A stretch of DNA of 64,000 nt, taken from assembly GCF_045863935.1 (NCBI RefSeq), contig NZ_BTVP01000001.1, positions 124,001 to 188,000 of the forward strand, in the 5' to 3' direction. This stretch comes from Parvibaculum sp045863935. Lineage in GTDB: Bacteria > Pseudomonadota > Alphaproteobacteria > Parvibaculales > Parvibaculaceae. This document shows, piece after piece, positions 25,021 through 33,538 of this stretch (within the stretch, counting starts at the first letter, position 1; each line of letters starts with the position of its first letter). The notes under the pieces are model-generated. The model made no database searches and was not told where the DNA came from. It worked only from the letters and a program-made list of their open reading frames with translations. The position numbers and the translations under genes are program-made.

Positions 25021-25058
25021 AAAGGCCGTTCCTTCGCGGGAAGGAGCGGCCTTTCGCC
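25021..25058 (+). terminator. Terminator downstream of hss
   Basis: AAAGGCCGTTCCTTC (25021-25035) pairs, with one internal mismatch, with GAAGGAGCGGCCTTT (25040-25054) over a 4-nt loop; CGCCTG follows the A/T-flanked stem. The symmetrical A-run and T-run could make it bidirectional, serving the YRG gene as well. Confidence 0.8.
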
Positions 25059-25134
25059 TGTCGGAGGCTGCCCGCCATCTTGTACGCGCCGGGGAAGGCA
25101 ACCCTCAGACGAGTGGCAGGCGCGGGCAGTCTCT

Positions 25135-25311
25135 TCAGCCGTGTTGCGGTGCGCCGCGATAACGCAGGCCCGCTCTGCTCGCCCGGGGCTTGTCCTTGTG
25201 GCCTTCGGCGGAGTGGTAGCTTGCGCCGCGATAGTTCAGAACAACGTCCTTTGACGGCGCCACATTGCGATCGCCGTGATGGGTGGCGCCCCTATAGGTC
25301 AGATCGGTCAC
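25135..25311 (-). CDS. Small triple-YRG-repeat protein (DUF4278-like)
   Basis: 58 residues from a GTG at 25311 with a perfect AGGAGG 6 nt upstream. The chain contains three copies of a [L]-x-YRGA element: DLTYRGATHHG, LNYRGASYHS, LRYRGAPQHG, at about residues 4, 25 and 49. The YRG pattern recalls DUF4278 proteins; the repeats alternate with basic, His-rich linkers. A near-consensus promoter lies upstream (25349-25377). Unknown function; divergent from the RHH-PII gene, with which it shares the promoter region. Confidence 0.68.
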   Translation of the reverse strand: MTDLTYRGATHHGDRNVAPSKDVVLNYRGASYHSAEGHKDKPRASRAGLRYRGAPQHG

Positions 25312-25348
25312 GGAAGCCTCCTGTGCTGGACTGCATTTCTTGACGGAC

Positions 25349-25377
25349 AATATGAGTAAGATGTGTAAGTTTGTCAA
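25349..25377 (-). promoter_or_regulatory. Sigma-70-like promoter of the YRG-repeat gene
   Basis: On the minus strand: -35 TTGACA (25377-25372), 17-nt spacer, -10 CATATT (25354-25349), about 37 bp before the GTG start. The surrounding 25312-25522 region is markedly AT-rich for this genome and also serves the divergent RHH-PII gene. Confidence 0.5.
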
Positions 25378-25522
25378 TAAGCTTAAAAGCGGGAGATACA
25401 CATTCTTTGGACAGGCTGCCGCTCCGCTGCTAGAAAAGGGCCAACTCCTTGCGTTTCCGGCGTTTTTTCCGGGTCCTCGGGGCGGCATGTAACGCCCCGA
25501 CAGTGTGTACGAGGCTTTGAAT

Positions 25523-26020
25523 ATGGAAAAACTTGACCAGAGAATTCAGCTGGTGGCTTCGGTCGAGTTCAACAACGTGGTTGACCGATGGCGCCGCGAG
25601 CAGGCGGACCTGCCGTCTCGGTCGGAGGCGATCCGGCGGCTTGTCCTTCACGGTCTCGAATATGAGAAGAGCTTTCCCATGCGCATGATCACCGCCATCA
25701 TCCGGCCCCATAAATATGAGGAATTGCGCGACGCGCTGGTCGCCATCGGGATCGAAGGCATCACCGTTACGCAGGTTCAGGGCTTCGGCCGGCAGCGCGG
25801 GCATTCGGAGATCTATCGTGGCGCCGAATACCAGGTGATGGAGGTGCCGAAGGTCCGCATCGACGTGGCCGTAAGCGCCGAGCTCGTCGAGAAGGCCGTT
25901 CGCGTGATCGAACGTGCAGCCAGCACCGGCAAGACCGGCGATGGCAAGATTTTCGTTCAGCCGCTCGAACAGGTCGTGCGCATCCGCACCGGTGAGACCA
26001 ACGAAACGGCGCTCGGCTAA
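25523..26020 (+). CDS. P-II signal protein with N-terminal ribbon-helix-helix domain
   Basis: 165 residues from the ATG at 25523 (GAGG upstream). Residues about 8-47 read as a ribbon-helix-helix DNA-binding domain: a basic strand (RIQLVASVEF) then two helices with DRWRREQADLPSRSEAIRRL, a typical CopG/Arc pattern. From residue 53 a full P-II/GlnK chain begins (MRMITAIIRPHKYEELRDAL) with ITVTQVQGFGRQRGH, the T-loop EIYRGAEYQV (the Tyr aligned to Tyr51 kept), B-loop TGKTGDGKIFV and C-terminal RIRTGETNETALG. Canonical P-II proteins start at that second Met and are about 112 residues. No amtB or glnA is adjacent. A metabolite-sensing transcription factor is inferred. Confidence 0.85.
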   Translation: MEKLDQRIQLVASVEFNNVVDRWRREQADLPSRSEAIRRLVLHGLEYEKSFPMRMITAIIRPHKYEELRDALVAIGIEGITVTQVQGFGRQRGHSEIYRGAEYQVMEVPKVRIDVAVSAELVEKAVRVIERAASTGKTGDGKIFVQPLEQVVRIRTGETNETALG

Positions 26021-27225
26021 CCCGCCACAGCGCCGTTTTCGATCATTCTTGCTATCTCGTCTTCGCCGAACCCGAAATCGGCGAGGACTGCCCTCGTGTG
26101 TTCGCCGGTCAAGGGCGCGCGGCGGGGCTTGCGCTTTTCCTCACCTGCCATCCGGATCGGGCTGTCCACCGTTCTCAGGCCGCCCGCGCCTTCGATCTCG
26201 GGCAGAAAGCCGTTGGCCGCGACCTGCCGGCATTCGAGGTGATCGCCCGGCTGGGTGATCGGCCCGAAGGTGATCGTCGCTTCCGTAAAGCGCAGCTGCC
26301 ATTCCTTCCAGTCGGCGGTGAGAAAGACCTCCTCGAGCAGGCTCACCAGTTCGCCCGTGTTTTCCCTTCGCGCTTCGGGCGTTGCGAAACGGGGATCCTC
26401 CAGCCATTCCGGGCGTTCGATGCATCTGGCGAGGAGCGGCCATTCGCGCTGATGGTTCAGCAGGGCGAGCATGAACCAGCGATCGTCGCGGCATTTGTAG
26501 AGTTCCGTCAGGGCGCCGCGCTGTCCGCGGCGCAACCGGACGGAGAAATCCGCATCGCACATCACGGCCTGCATCCAGAGCCCGTTCGACCAGAGGCCGT
26601 TGGCGAGCAGCGAGGTTGAGACCACACCGCCCTTGCCTGTCTTTTCGCGCCGATAAAGGGCCGCCATGATCGCGCCGAAAAGCGCGACGGCCGTCGGATG
26701 ATCGCCCATGCCGGGAACGGAAATCGCGGGTTCGACCTCGGGATTGGCGCGAACGCTGTCCATGAGGCCCGAACGCGCCCACCATGCGGTGGCGTCATAT
26801 CCCGTCCGGTCCTTTTCGGGGCCTTCCTCGCCATAGGGTGTCAGCGAGGCATAGATGAGGCGCTCGTTGAGCGGCAGGACATCGTCCGGCGTCAGGTTCA
26901 ACCTTTCGCGGATGGGGCCGGGAAAATTGGTGATGAAGACATCCGCCTTCGCGATCAGCCTTTCAAGGACCGCGCGCGCCGCCGGGTTCTTCAGATCGAG
27001 GGCGACGCTTTCCTTGTTGCGATTGTCGAGGAGCCAGAAATAGTCCTCATCTGTCGGCGGCATGCCGGGCACGTTGATCAACTGGCGGTAGCTGTCGCCG
27101 GTTACCGGCGGCTCGATCTTGATCACCCTTGCGCCGAAATCCGACATGATGGTCGCGGCCGCCGGGCCCGCGATGAAACTCGCGCAATCGATGACCAGAA
27201 GGCCGTCAAACAGACCTTTTTCCAC
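26017..27225 (-). CDS. CaiB/BaiF CoA-transferase family protein
   Basis: 402 residues. Family III CoA-transferase blocks: LLVIDCASFIAGPAAATIMSDFGARVIKIE at the N-terminus, LLDNRNKESVALDL near 65, and RTGYDATAWWARSGLMDS near 140, where the family nucleophile Asp (YDA) falls. The late section TQPGDHLECRQVAANGF is typical. The acyl donor is unknown. It is convergent with the RHH-PII gene (stop codons overlap) and divergent from the histidine kinase. Confidence 0.9.
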   Translation of the reverse strand: MEKGLFDGLLVIDCASFIAGPAAATIMSDFGARVIKIEPPVTGDSYRQLINVPGMPPTDEDYFWLLDNRNKESVALDLKNPAARAVLERLIAKADVFITNFPGPIRERLNLTPDDVLPLNERLIYASLTPYGEEGPEKDRTGYDATAWWARSGLMDSVRANPEVEPAISVPGMGDHPTAVALFGAIMAALYRREKTGKGGVVSTSLLANGLWSNGLWMQAVMCDADFSVRLRRGQRGALTELYKCRDDRWFMLALLNHQREWPLLARCIERPEWLEDPRFATPEARRENTGELVSLLEEVFLTADWKEWQLRFTEATITFGPITQPGDHLECRQVAANGFLPEIEGAGGLRTVDSPIRMAGEEKRKPRRAPLTGEHTRAVLADFGFGEDEIARMIENGAVAG

Positions 27226-27419
27226 TCTCTTCGTCCTCCCCTACGCCCGTTCCGGACGTTCTTGTTCTTTCACGCCCCAGAATGGGGAGCTTGCGCGGAC
27301 AAGTCGATATGTCCGGGGCCTTACTGAACTCGCGGATTTTACTAACGCCGCGTTTACCCGGCCGCAACGATCCCGTCCCTATTCTCAGGGAAACGCAAGC
27401 AGGCGGGAAAAATCACCAG

Positions 27420-28292
27420 ATGCAGAGCCAGCGACGCATTTCGTACGGCCGCCGGAAGTCGCTTCTGGCAGACTACTCGGCAAATCTGGGCGAACTCGTC
27501 TCGCGCCAGAAGGCCGAGGCTGCATTGCGTTCGGCCAAGGCGGAATCCGACATGGCCAGCCGCACGAAGTCGGAATTCCTCGCCAATATGAGCCATGAGC
27601 TCAGGACGCCGCTCAACGCCATCATCGGCTTCTCCGAATTCATCCAGCATATCGGGGCGAACGGACAGCCCTCCGACAAGACGGTGGAGTATGCTTCCCA
27701 TATAGCGGGCGCCGGCCGCCACCTGCTCAATATCATCTCGGACATCCTCGACATTTCGAAAATCGAAAGCGGGACCTTCCAGCTCGCGAAGGAGAACTGC
27801 GACCTCCGGGAGCTGATCGAGGCCTGTATCGTGCTTATCGAACCGCGTATCCGCGAGAAGAAGCAGGTGCTGGAAATCAAGGCCGACCCGGTCCTGCCGC
27901 AGGTGCCCGTCGATGTACGCCGTGTCAAGCAGGTGCTCATCAACCTGCTTTCCAACGCGCACAAGTTTACGGCAGAAGGCGGGCGCATCGTGCTCGTTGC
28001 GACGCGGACGCCCGAGGATGGCGCGACGATTGCCGTCGCCGATACCGGCATCGGCATGACGAAAGAGCAGATCGCATATGCGATGACGCCCTTCGGACAG
28101 GTACAGGCGAGCTATGCGCGCGGGCATGAGGGAACGGGGCTCGGCCTTCCGATTGCCGCGGCGCTTACGAAACTTCATGGCGGCGAGTTCCAGATTTACA
28201 GCGAACCCGGAAAAGGAACGACCGTGTTCTTCACCCTCCCGCCACTTCGCGATGGCGAGAAGACTTTGCATCATCAGGATCATTTGTCATGA
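27420..28292 (+). CDS. Soluble histidine kinase without sensor domain
   Basis: 290 residues from ATG 27420 (ATG 27309 is a longer alternative). A short helical lead (LVSRQKAEAALRSAKAESD) precedes the HisKA phosphoacceptor NMSHELRTPLNAIIGFSEF near residue 60; the HATPase part has the N box INLLSNAHKFT near 180, G1 VADTGIGM near 210 and G2 GHEGTGLGLPIA near 238. No transmembrane or PAS segment is visible; it resembles the catalytic half of PleC/DivJ-type kinases. Its stop overlaps the start of the HerA-like gene (ATGA), so they are coupled. Confidence 0.9.
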   Translation: MQSQRRISYGRRKSLLADYSANLGELVSRQKAEAALRSAKAESDMASRTKSEFLANMSHELRTPLNAIIGFSEFIQHIGANGQPSDKTVEYASHIAGAGRHLLNIISDILDISKIESGTFQLAKENCDLRELIEACIVLIEPRIREKKQVLEIKADPVLPQVPVDVRRVKQVLINLLSNAHKFTAEGGRIVLVATRTPEDGATIAVADTGIGMTKEQIAYAMTPFGQVQASYARGHEGTGLGLPIAAALTKLHGGEFQIYSEPGKGTTVFFTLPPLRDGEKTLHHQDHLS

Positions 28293-30013
28293 CGACCTTG
28301 CCCAGCACCGACGCAGAAGCACCTGCGGATGCGAGCGATGGCCCGGAGGCCCCGCCCTTTCTCGACCGGCGAGGAAAGCCAGCGGCGGCACCGCAACGGA
28401 TTGCGCATATCGTCTCGGTATCGGGATCGCAGGCGATCGCCGTTCTCGAGCGCGACCGGCACTCGCCCGATGGCGGACCGCGCGTCGAAATCGGTCAGCT
28501 TGTGAAGGTGCCGACACCGCTTTCGACGGTTGTCGGCCTCGTCTCCGCGGTCAGCGCGCCCACGCTGGCAAGTGGCGGCGATGCCGAGGACATAAGGCTC
28601 ATCGAACTCAACCTCGCCGGCGAAGTGGTCGACGACCCGGATGACGGACGGCTCTCGTTCCGCCGCGGCGTGTCTCACCTGCCGACGATCGGCGACCCCG
28701 TTCTGTCGGCGGATCGATACGACCTGACGCGCGTCTATACGCAGCCGAACGTGGCGACGATCGAGGTCGGCACTCTCTTCCAGGATGCCGCCGTTCCCGC
28801 GCGCTTCATCATCGACGATCTTCTGGCGAAGCATTTCATCGTTGTCGGTACGACGGGGTGCGGCAAATCCTGCGCGCTGACAGCCATTCTGCAGCGTGTC
28901 CTCGAAGATCATAATCATGCGCATATCGTCATGCTCGATGTGCACAACGAGTATCCAACGGCCTTTGGCGAGCGTGCTGAACTCATCAATCCAAGCAATC
29001 TTCACCTGCCGTTCTGGCTCCTGAATTTTCAGGAGCTTTCCGCTGCGTTGACGAGCGGCGATACCTCTCACGATGCGGAAGTCGAGATCCTGAGCGATGC
29101 CGTGATTGCCGCGAAACGCCGCTATTCCGACGCTTCGTCACAGAGGCAGATCGCGCGCCGGCCTGGCGACAATGGCGGCGTGACGGTCGATGCGCCGACG
29201 CCGTTCCGTCTCTCCGATGTCGTCGCCTTCATCGACGAGCAGCTCGGCAAGCTCGACCGGACGCAGAAGACACTCCCCTTCCGGAGGCTCAAGAGCCGGA
29301 TCGAGACGCTGGCGAGCGATCAGCGCTACAGCTTCATGTTCGGCAGCCTGCAGGTGCAGGATACGATGACCGACATCCTCGGGCGATTGTTCCGAGTACC
29401 GAACGACGGCCGTCCGATCACGGTCATCGATCTGTCGACGGTGCCACCGGAAATTCTCGATGTCGTGATTTCCGTCATCTCGCGGCTTGCCTTCGACCTT
29501 GCCGTCTGGAGCAAGGGCGGCTTGCCGATGCTCCTCGTCTGCGAGGAGGCGCATCGATACGCACCGGCGAATGCGGGCGAAAGTTTCGCGCCGACGCGGC
29601 AGGCGCTGTCGCGCATTGCAAAGGAAGGCCGCAAGTACGGGCTGTCGCTTGCCCTTGTTACGCAACGTCCCTCGGAGCTCGATACCACCATTCTCTCCCA
29701 GTGCAGTACGGTCGTCGCGATGCGTCTTTCGACCGAGCGCGATCAGCAGGTGATGCGCGCCAACACCCATGACGGGGCGCTCGACCTGCTCGACTTCCTG
29801 CCGCTTCTCGGCGACCGCGAGGCCATCGTTCTGGGGCAGGGCGTCGGCATGCCGATGCGCATCAGGTTCGCCGATATCGCCCCCAGGGGCGTGCCGCGGA
29901 ACCTCAACAGCGGCTTCTCGCAATCCTGGAGCCGGCCCAATCTCGACCGGGCCGGCCTCGAGGCGATCGTTTCGCGCTGGCGTCAGGCGGGCCGCGAGCG
30001 GAACGGTTCCTAG
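28289..30013 (+). CDS. HerA/DUF87-family ATPase
   Basis: 574 residues. The N-terminal HAS-barrel-like domain (HIVSVSGSQAIAVLERD) precedes Walker A GTTGCGKSCALTAIL near 190 and Walker B MLLVCEEAHRYAP near 412; sensor/arginine features follow in LALVTQRPSELDTTILSQ near 455. HerA-like ATPases are hexameric DNA translocases; they work with NurA nuclease or SIR2-type partners, neither of which is here. The coupling to a histidine kinase is unusual and is the only functional clue. Confidence 0.9.
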   Translation: MTTLPSTDAEAPADASDGPEAPPFLDRRGKPAAAPQRIAHIVSVSGSQAIAVLERDRHSPDGGPRVEIGQLVKVPTPLSTVVGLVSAVSAPTLASGGDAEDIRLIELNLAGEVVDDPDDGRLSFRRGVSHLPTIGDPVLSADRYDLTRVYTQPNVATIEVGTLFQDAAVPARFIIDDLLAKHFIVVGTTGCGKSCALTAILQRVLEDHNHAHIVMLDVHNEYPTAFGERAELINPSNLHLPFWLLNFQELSAALTSGDTSHDAEVEILSDAVIAAKRRYSDASSQRQIARRPGDNGGVTVDAPTPFRLSDVVAFIDEQLGKLDRTQKTLPFRRLKSRIETLASDQRYSFMFGSLQVQDTMTDILGRLFRVPNDGRPITVIDLSTVPPEILDVVISVISRLAFDLAVWSKGGLPMLLVCEEAHRYAPANAGESFAPTRQALSRIAKEGRKYGLSLALVTQRPSELDTTILSQCSTVVAMRLSTERDQQVMRANTHDGALDLLDFLPLLGDREAIVLGQGVGMPMRIRFADIAPRGVPRNLNSGFSQSWSRPNLDRAGLEAIVSRWRQAGRERNGS

Positions 30014-30124
30014 GAAAACATCCGCGACACAATGCCCGCGATGGCAGGGCGCCGCCGCGGATGCGCGCCCTCCGGACTCTGTTATGCTTGCGGTCTTGCA
30101 TCCCACTGTCCAGAGAGGCTCACC

Positions 30125-30568
30125 ATGTTTCGCCCGCTCCTGCCGGTTCTTCTGCTGCTCGCGCCGATCCTTGCCTCCTGCGGTGAGAACGCGACGAGCG
30201 ACATAGCGGTGAACGATGTCTGGGCGCGGGCAAGCGTGACCGATACGGGCGCTGCCTATGCCAGGATCGAGAACAGGGGCGGGGCAGACGACACGCTGAT
30301 CGAGGCGCTGTCGCCCGTGGCGGAGCGGGTCGAAATTCACGACATGACGATGGAAGGCATGGTGATGAAGATGCGCAAGCTCGACGCGCTCCCGGTTGAG
30401 GCGGGAGAGACCGTGACGCTTGCGCCGGGCGGCAAGCACATCATGCTGATCGGGCTTCACGGGCCCATCGAGGAAGGCGCATCGGTTCCGCTGACGCTGG
30501 TCTTCGAAAAGGCGGGCAGGATCGAGACCGAAGCCACGGTGCGCGCCGCCGGTCAGGGCGGGCGTTGA
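30125..30568 (+). CDS. Periplasmic copper chaperone PCu(A)C, lipoprotein
   Basis: 147 residues with a lipobox (ILASC) ending the signal peptide near residue 20. The copper motif is intact: EIHDMTMEGMVMKMRKL near 75-90 and PGGKHIMLIGL near 105 (H-x-n-M ... H-x-M). These proteins deliver Cu(I) to the CuA site of cytochrome oxidase. The ATG at 30125 follows GAGAGG; the in-frame stretch back to 30032 is not coding. It is a single gene after the HerA-like ATPase. Confidence 0.92.
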   Translation: MFRPLLPVLLLLAPILASCGENATSDIAVNDVWARASVTDTGAAYARIENRGGADDTLIEALSPVAERVEIHDMTMEGMVMKMRKLDALPVEAGETVTLAPGGKHIMLIGLHGPIEEGASVPLTLVFEKAGRIETEATVRAAGQGGR

Positions 30569-30923
30569 GGTGTCGGGAGTTCTCTCTCAGCATCGTCTTT
30601 GCCGGGCTTGGGGCGACTGATTCGGATCCGGAAATTGCTGCACTGCATATAATCAGTGTGCGGCGCAATATTCTTACGAAACCGGGCTCCGCGCTCTCCA
30701 GCGGACATTACGCGCGTGTCATAAATGCCATAGAGAGCATCAATATTGCATTCGTGTGTGGCAACCTCACCCCGCAGGCTTGACTCAAACCTCCAATAAA
30801 TGTCGGCTAGTGCTCGAGGGATGCTGACTGACCGGGGGGAAACAGTCGAAATGCTTTCCGATTCCTCCTCCCGGCCAGGCTGCAAAGTTAGTGAAGCCAT
30901 CGAGGATCGAGGAGGATCGCTCC
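30569..30923 (+). other. Gap before the DUF1302 gene
   Basis: No convincing gene. 30595-30610 is a 16-base fragment of the repeat unit seen at 9581 and 33015 (GTCTTTGCCGGGCTTG). The rest is AT-richer (30640-30800) and should hold the promoter of the DUF1302 gene, whose ribosome site GGAGG is at about 30910; a TTGACT at 30781 has no well-spaced -10. Confidence 0.4.
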
Positions 30924-32924
30924 ATGAAAAAAAGAATTGCCCAAAGAGTGTTTTTGGGCGGCATGACGGGTGCGGCAATGCTGCTGGCCGTCGGAACGGC
31001 TCATGCCGTCGAATTCAAGTTCGGGGAAGCCAATCTCCAGATCGACAATCTGGTTTCGGTCGGCACCGGATTCCGGACCTCCAAACAGGATTGTACCCAC
31101 GTTGCGAAGCCGAACGGCGGCTGCTCCGCCGGAAACGGCGCCGGCATGGGCATCAACGACGATGACGGCAACATCAATACAGACCAGTGGGATCCCTACA
31201 CCGCAAGCGTCAAGATCACGACCGACTTCGATCTTCAATGGCAAAATTACGGGGCATTCGTTCGCACCAAGGCGTTCTACGACTATTGGGTGAACGAGGA
31301 ACTCGGCACCAGGAACAACCGGTTCGGCAGCCGTCCCATCACCGACGCGGCGCGCGGCGATCAGGCGCGCGATTTCGGCGGAAGAAGCTTCGACCTTCTC
31401 GATGCTTTCGTGTACGGCAATTTCGACGTTGCGGGCATGCCGTTGAATGTCCGCGTCGGCAAGCAGGTTGTGAACTGGGGGGAAAGCCTCTTCATCCAGG
31501 GCGGTATCAATTCCTTTCTGCCGATCGACGTGACGGCCATTCGCACGCCCGGTTCGGAACTGAAGGAGGCGCTGATGCCTACGCCTTCCGTGTTCGCGTC
31601 CATCGGGCTGCCGGGCAGCGTAACGGTCGAGGCTTTCTGGCAGTTCGGGTGGCAGAAAACGGAACCGGACGCCTGCGGCACCTTCTTCAGCACCTCCGAC
31701 GCCGCCTGCGAGGGCGGTGCATACGTCATGCTCGGCGACGAATATCCGGGTCAAGTCCAGATTCCCCGTCGTGCGTCCGAGGAGGGCGACGATACGGGCA
31801 CCTTCGGCGTTGCGATCAAGCATTATGCCGAAAACCTCGGCATGGGCACCGATCTCGGCCTGTATTTCACGCAGCAGAGTCTGGTCCTGCCGATTGGCAC
31901 GTTTACGCTGGGCGATTTCGGCGCCGCGACGGCAAGTATTCTCGGTGCTCCGGTTTCCGACATAGCGACCTTTTGCGGTGCTTTCGGACAGGCGACCCTT
32001 CTTGGCTGCGCAACAACTCCGATTCCGGCGCTTGGCGGGATAACGGCCCTGAAAGCCGGTGTCGGCGCCACCGCCGGGACAAAGAACTACCTGATCCAGT
32101 ATCCCGAAGACGTCAGAACCATCGGCGCGAGCTTCAATACCTCGATTCCGCTTTTCGGCGGGTCGGCCTTTTTCGGCGAAATGGCGTTCACACCCGATAT
32201 GCCGTTTGCGCTCAGCGATCCGGAAATCAACTCCGCCGAGCTGGATGCGATCCGTGCCTGCGAATTTGCGGGAGGTCCGGTCGGCTGTTTGAGCCAGGGA
32301 AGCCAGAATGCCGGCTTCGCTTATGCGCCGGGCGACACGATCCGGGGCTATGACGAGTTCGATGCCATAACGGGTCAGCTTGGAATGATCAGCACGCTCA
32401 ACCCGTCGGCGGCTCTTCCGTCCCTGATCGGTTCGGATCTGATGATCCTGATCGCGAATGTCGGGTTTCAGTATCTTCCCGATCTTGCGGACAGCACGAA
32501 CCGGCTGGCCGCGCCACGCTCGGCGACCACGCATCCCGATCTGGCCACCGCGTTGATCCTTGGCGATTCGGCTTGCGGTGCAGCCGCGGCCAACCCCCTG
32601 GTTCCGGATTGCAAACTTGCCTACGCAACATCCAGTTCCTGGGGTTACCGTCTCGCGGCGACCTCGGACTACAACAACGCTTTCGGAACGGCGTGGACGC
32701 TCACGCCCACCATTCAGTGGGCACATGACGTGAATGGCGTATCGGCCGGTCCGGTCGGCCCCGGTTTCGTCGAAGGAAAAAAGACCGTCAGTGTCGGCGT
32801 TACCGCCAATCTTCAGAATACGTGGCGTGCCAATATCCAGTACACGAACAGTTTTGGAAACGAGTTCAAGAACTTTGCCAGCGACAAGGACTTCGTTACC
32901 ATGACGGTCTCCTACGCGTTCTGA
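30924..32924 (+). CDS. DUF1302 family outer-envelope protein
   Basis: 666 residues from the ATG at 30924 with a cleavable signal peptide (cut near AHA-VEFKFG). The mature N-terminus FKFGEANLQIDNLVSVGTGF and the repeated amphipathic aromatic strands, ending in KDFVTMTVSYAF with terminal Phe, suggest a beta-barrel outer-membrane protein. DUF1302 is nearly always paired with DUF1329 and with YCF48-like proteins in hydrocarbon- and lipid-using bacteria; a role in moving hydrophobic compounds is inferred. Terminator at 32953. Confidence 0.9.
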   Translation: MKKRIAQRVFLGGMTGAAMLLAVGTAHAVEFKFGEANLQIDNLVSVGTGFRTSKQDCTHVAKPNGGCSAGNGAGMGINDDDGNINTDQWDPYTASVKITTDFDLQWQNYGAFVRTKAFYDYWVNEELGTRNNRFGSRPITDAARGDQARDFGGRSFDLLDAFVYGNFDVAGMPLNVRVGKQVVNWGESLFIQGGINSFLPIDVTAIRTPGSELKEALMPTPSVFASIGLPGSVTVEAFWQFGWQKTEPDACGTFFSTSDAACEGGAYVMLGDEYPGQVQIPRRASEEGDDTGTFGVAIKHYAENLGMGTDLGLYFTQQSLVLPIGTFTLGDFGAATASILGAPVSDIATFCGAFGQATLLGCATTPIPALGGITALKAGVGATAGTKNYLIQYPEDVRTIGASFNTSIPLFGGSAFFGEMAFTPDMPFALSDPEINSAELDAIRACEFAGGPVGCLSQGSQNAGFAYAPGDTIRGYDEFDAITGQLGMISTLNPSAALPSLIGSDLMILIANVGFQYLPDLADSTNRLAAPRSATTHPDLATALILGDSACGAAAANPLVPDCKLAYATSSSWGYRLAATSDYNNAFGTAWTLTPTIQWAHDVNGVSAGPVGPGFVEGKKTVSVGVTANLQNTWRANIQYTNSFGNEFKNFASDKDFVTMTVSYAF

Positions 32925-32952
32925 TCTTTCGAAACGCGTAGGCGAAATGGAA

Positions 32953-32987
32953 CCCGGCGGTGGCGACACCGCCGGGTCTTTTCTTTT
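32953..32987 (+). terminator. Terminator after the DUF1302 gene
   Basis: CCCGGCGGT, 6-nt loop, ACCGCCGGG (perfect 9-bp stem), then TCTTTTCTTTT. Confidence 0.9.
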
Positions 32988-33014
32988 GGGGGCATGCCGT
33001 TTTTCTTCTGTTCG

Positions 33015-33044
33015 TCTTTGCCGGGCTTGACCCGGCAATCCAGA
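33015..33044. repeat. Second full copy of the palindromic repeat unit
   Basis: These 30 bases, centred on TTGCCGGG cttga CCCGGCAA and ending ATCCAG, are identical to 9581-9610. No inverted partner is visible nearby, so this is a solitary REP-like unit. Confidence 0.75.
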
Positions 33045-33403
33045 AGGCGCGTAGCGGCACCTAATCTTCGCAAGGACTCGCTTCTTCGGAACCGCCCGCC
33101 CAGGTTTTGTGAAGAGTGACGCTGTCTTTGGCAGCCTCCGGGCCGCCGGCCTCCTTGATTACAAGGGAGGGTCCGGGGGAGAGGAGTGTGGGGAGGCGCG
33201 GCCCGCAAGCGCAATGCCCCGCCATACTGCGCTGCAGAGCGGCCGGACGGCGCGGGAATCATCCGTAGGCGGAATGAGCGCGCTTTCGCCGCCGCGCCGT
33301 CCGCGGGGCGTTCATTAAAAAGATTTAATGCGCACAAAGGCCAAACTGCCCGAAAATCGGGGCGAATAGAGGCGCGAAGGACACAGAATCCGCAGCGTGC
33401 GAT

Positions 33404-33431
33404 TTGCGAGCTTCGGCCAATTTGCTATCAT
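33404..33431 (+). promoter_or_regulatory. Candidate promoter of the DUF1329 gene
   Basis: TTGCGA (-35) and TATCAT (-10) with 16-nt spacing, about 108 bp before the ATG. The only well-spaced pair in the gap. Confidence 0.35.
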
Positions 33432-33538
33432 CCCGTTTGAGTAAGGCGGGGAAACCGGCCTCGGTGAACAGTATATAAAGCCAAAGGGCAAACGCTGGCG
33501 CCGAAAGCCTTATAAGAAATCCAGTGGAGGGAACGTAT

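Larger units (their letters stand above)
32988..33538. other. 551-bp gap between DUF1302 and DUF1329 genes
   Basis: No gene is supported. It contains a full copy of the palindromic repeat unit (33015-33044), a GC-rich tract (33050-33310) and an AT-richer end. A candidate promoter for DUF1329 is TTGCGA (33404-33409), 16-nt spacer, TATCAT (33426-33431). The long spacing and the DUF1302 terminator mean the two genes are separate transcripts. Confidence 0.45.

Noticed and set aside
30888..33038. 716-codon open frame antisense to the DUF1302 gene
   Set aside because: Shadow of a gene with signal peptide, ribosome site and terminator; no recognisable domain.
33109..33318. Small frame in the DUF1302-DUF1329 gap
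   Set aside because: No ribosome site, Arg/Pro-rich noise, and overlapping frames of equal quality on both strands.
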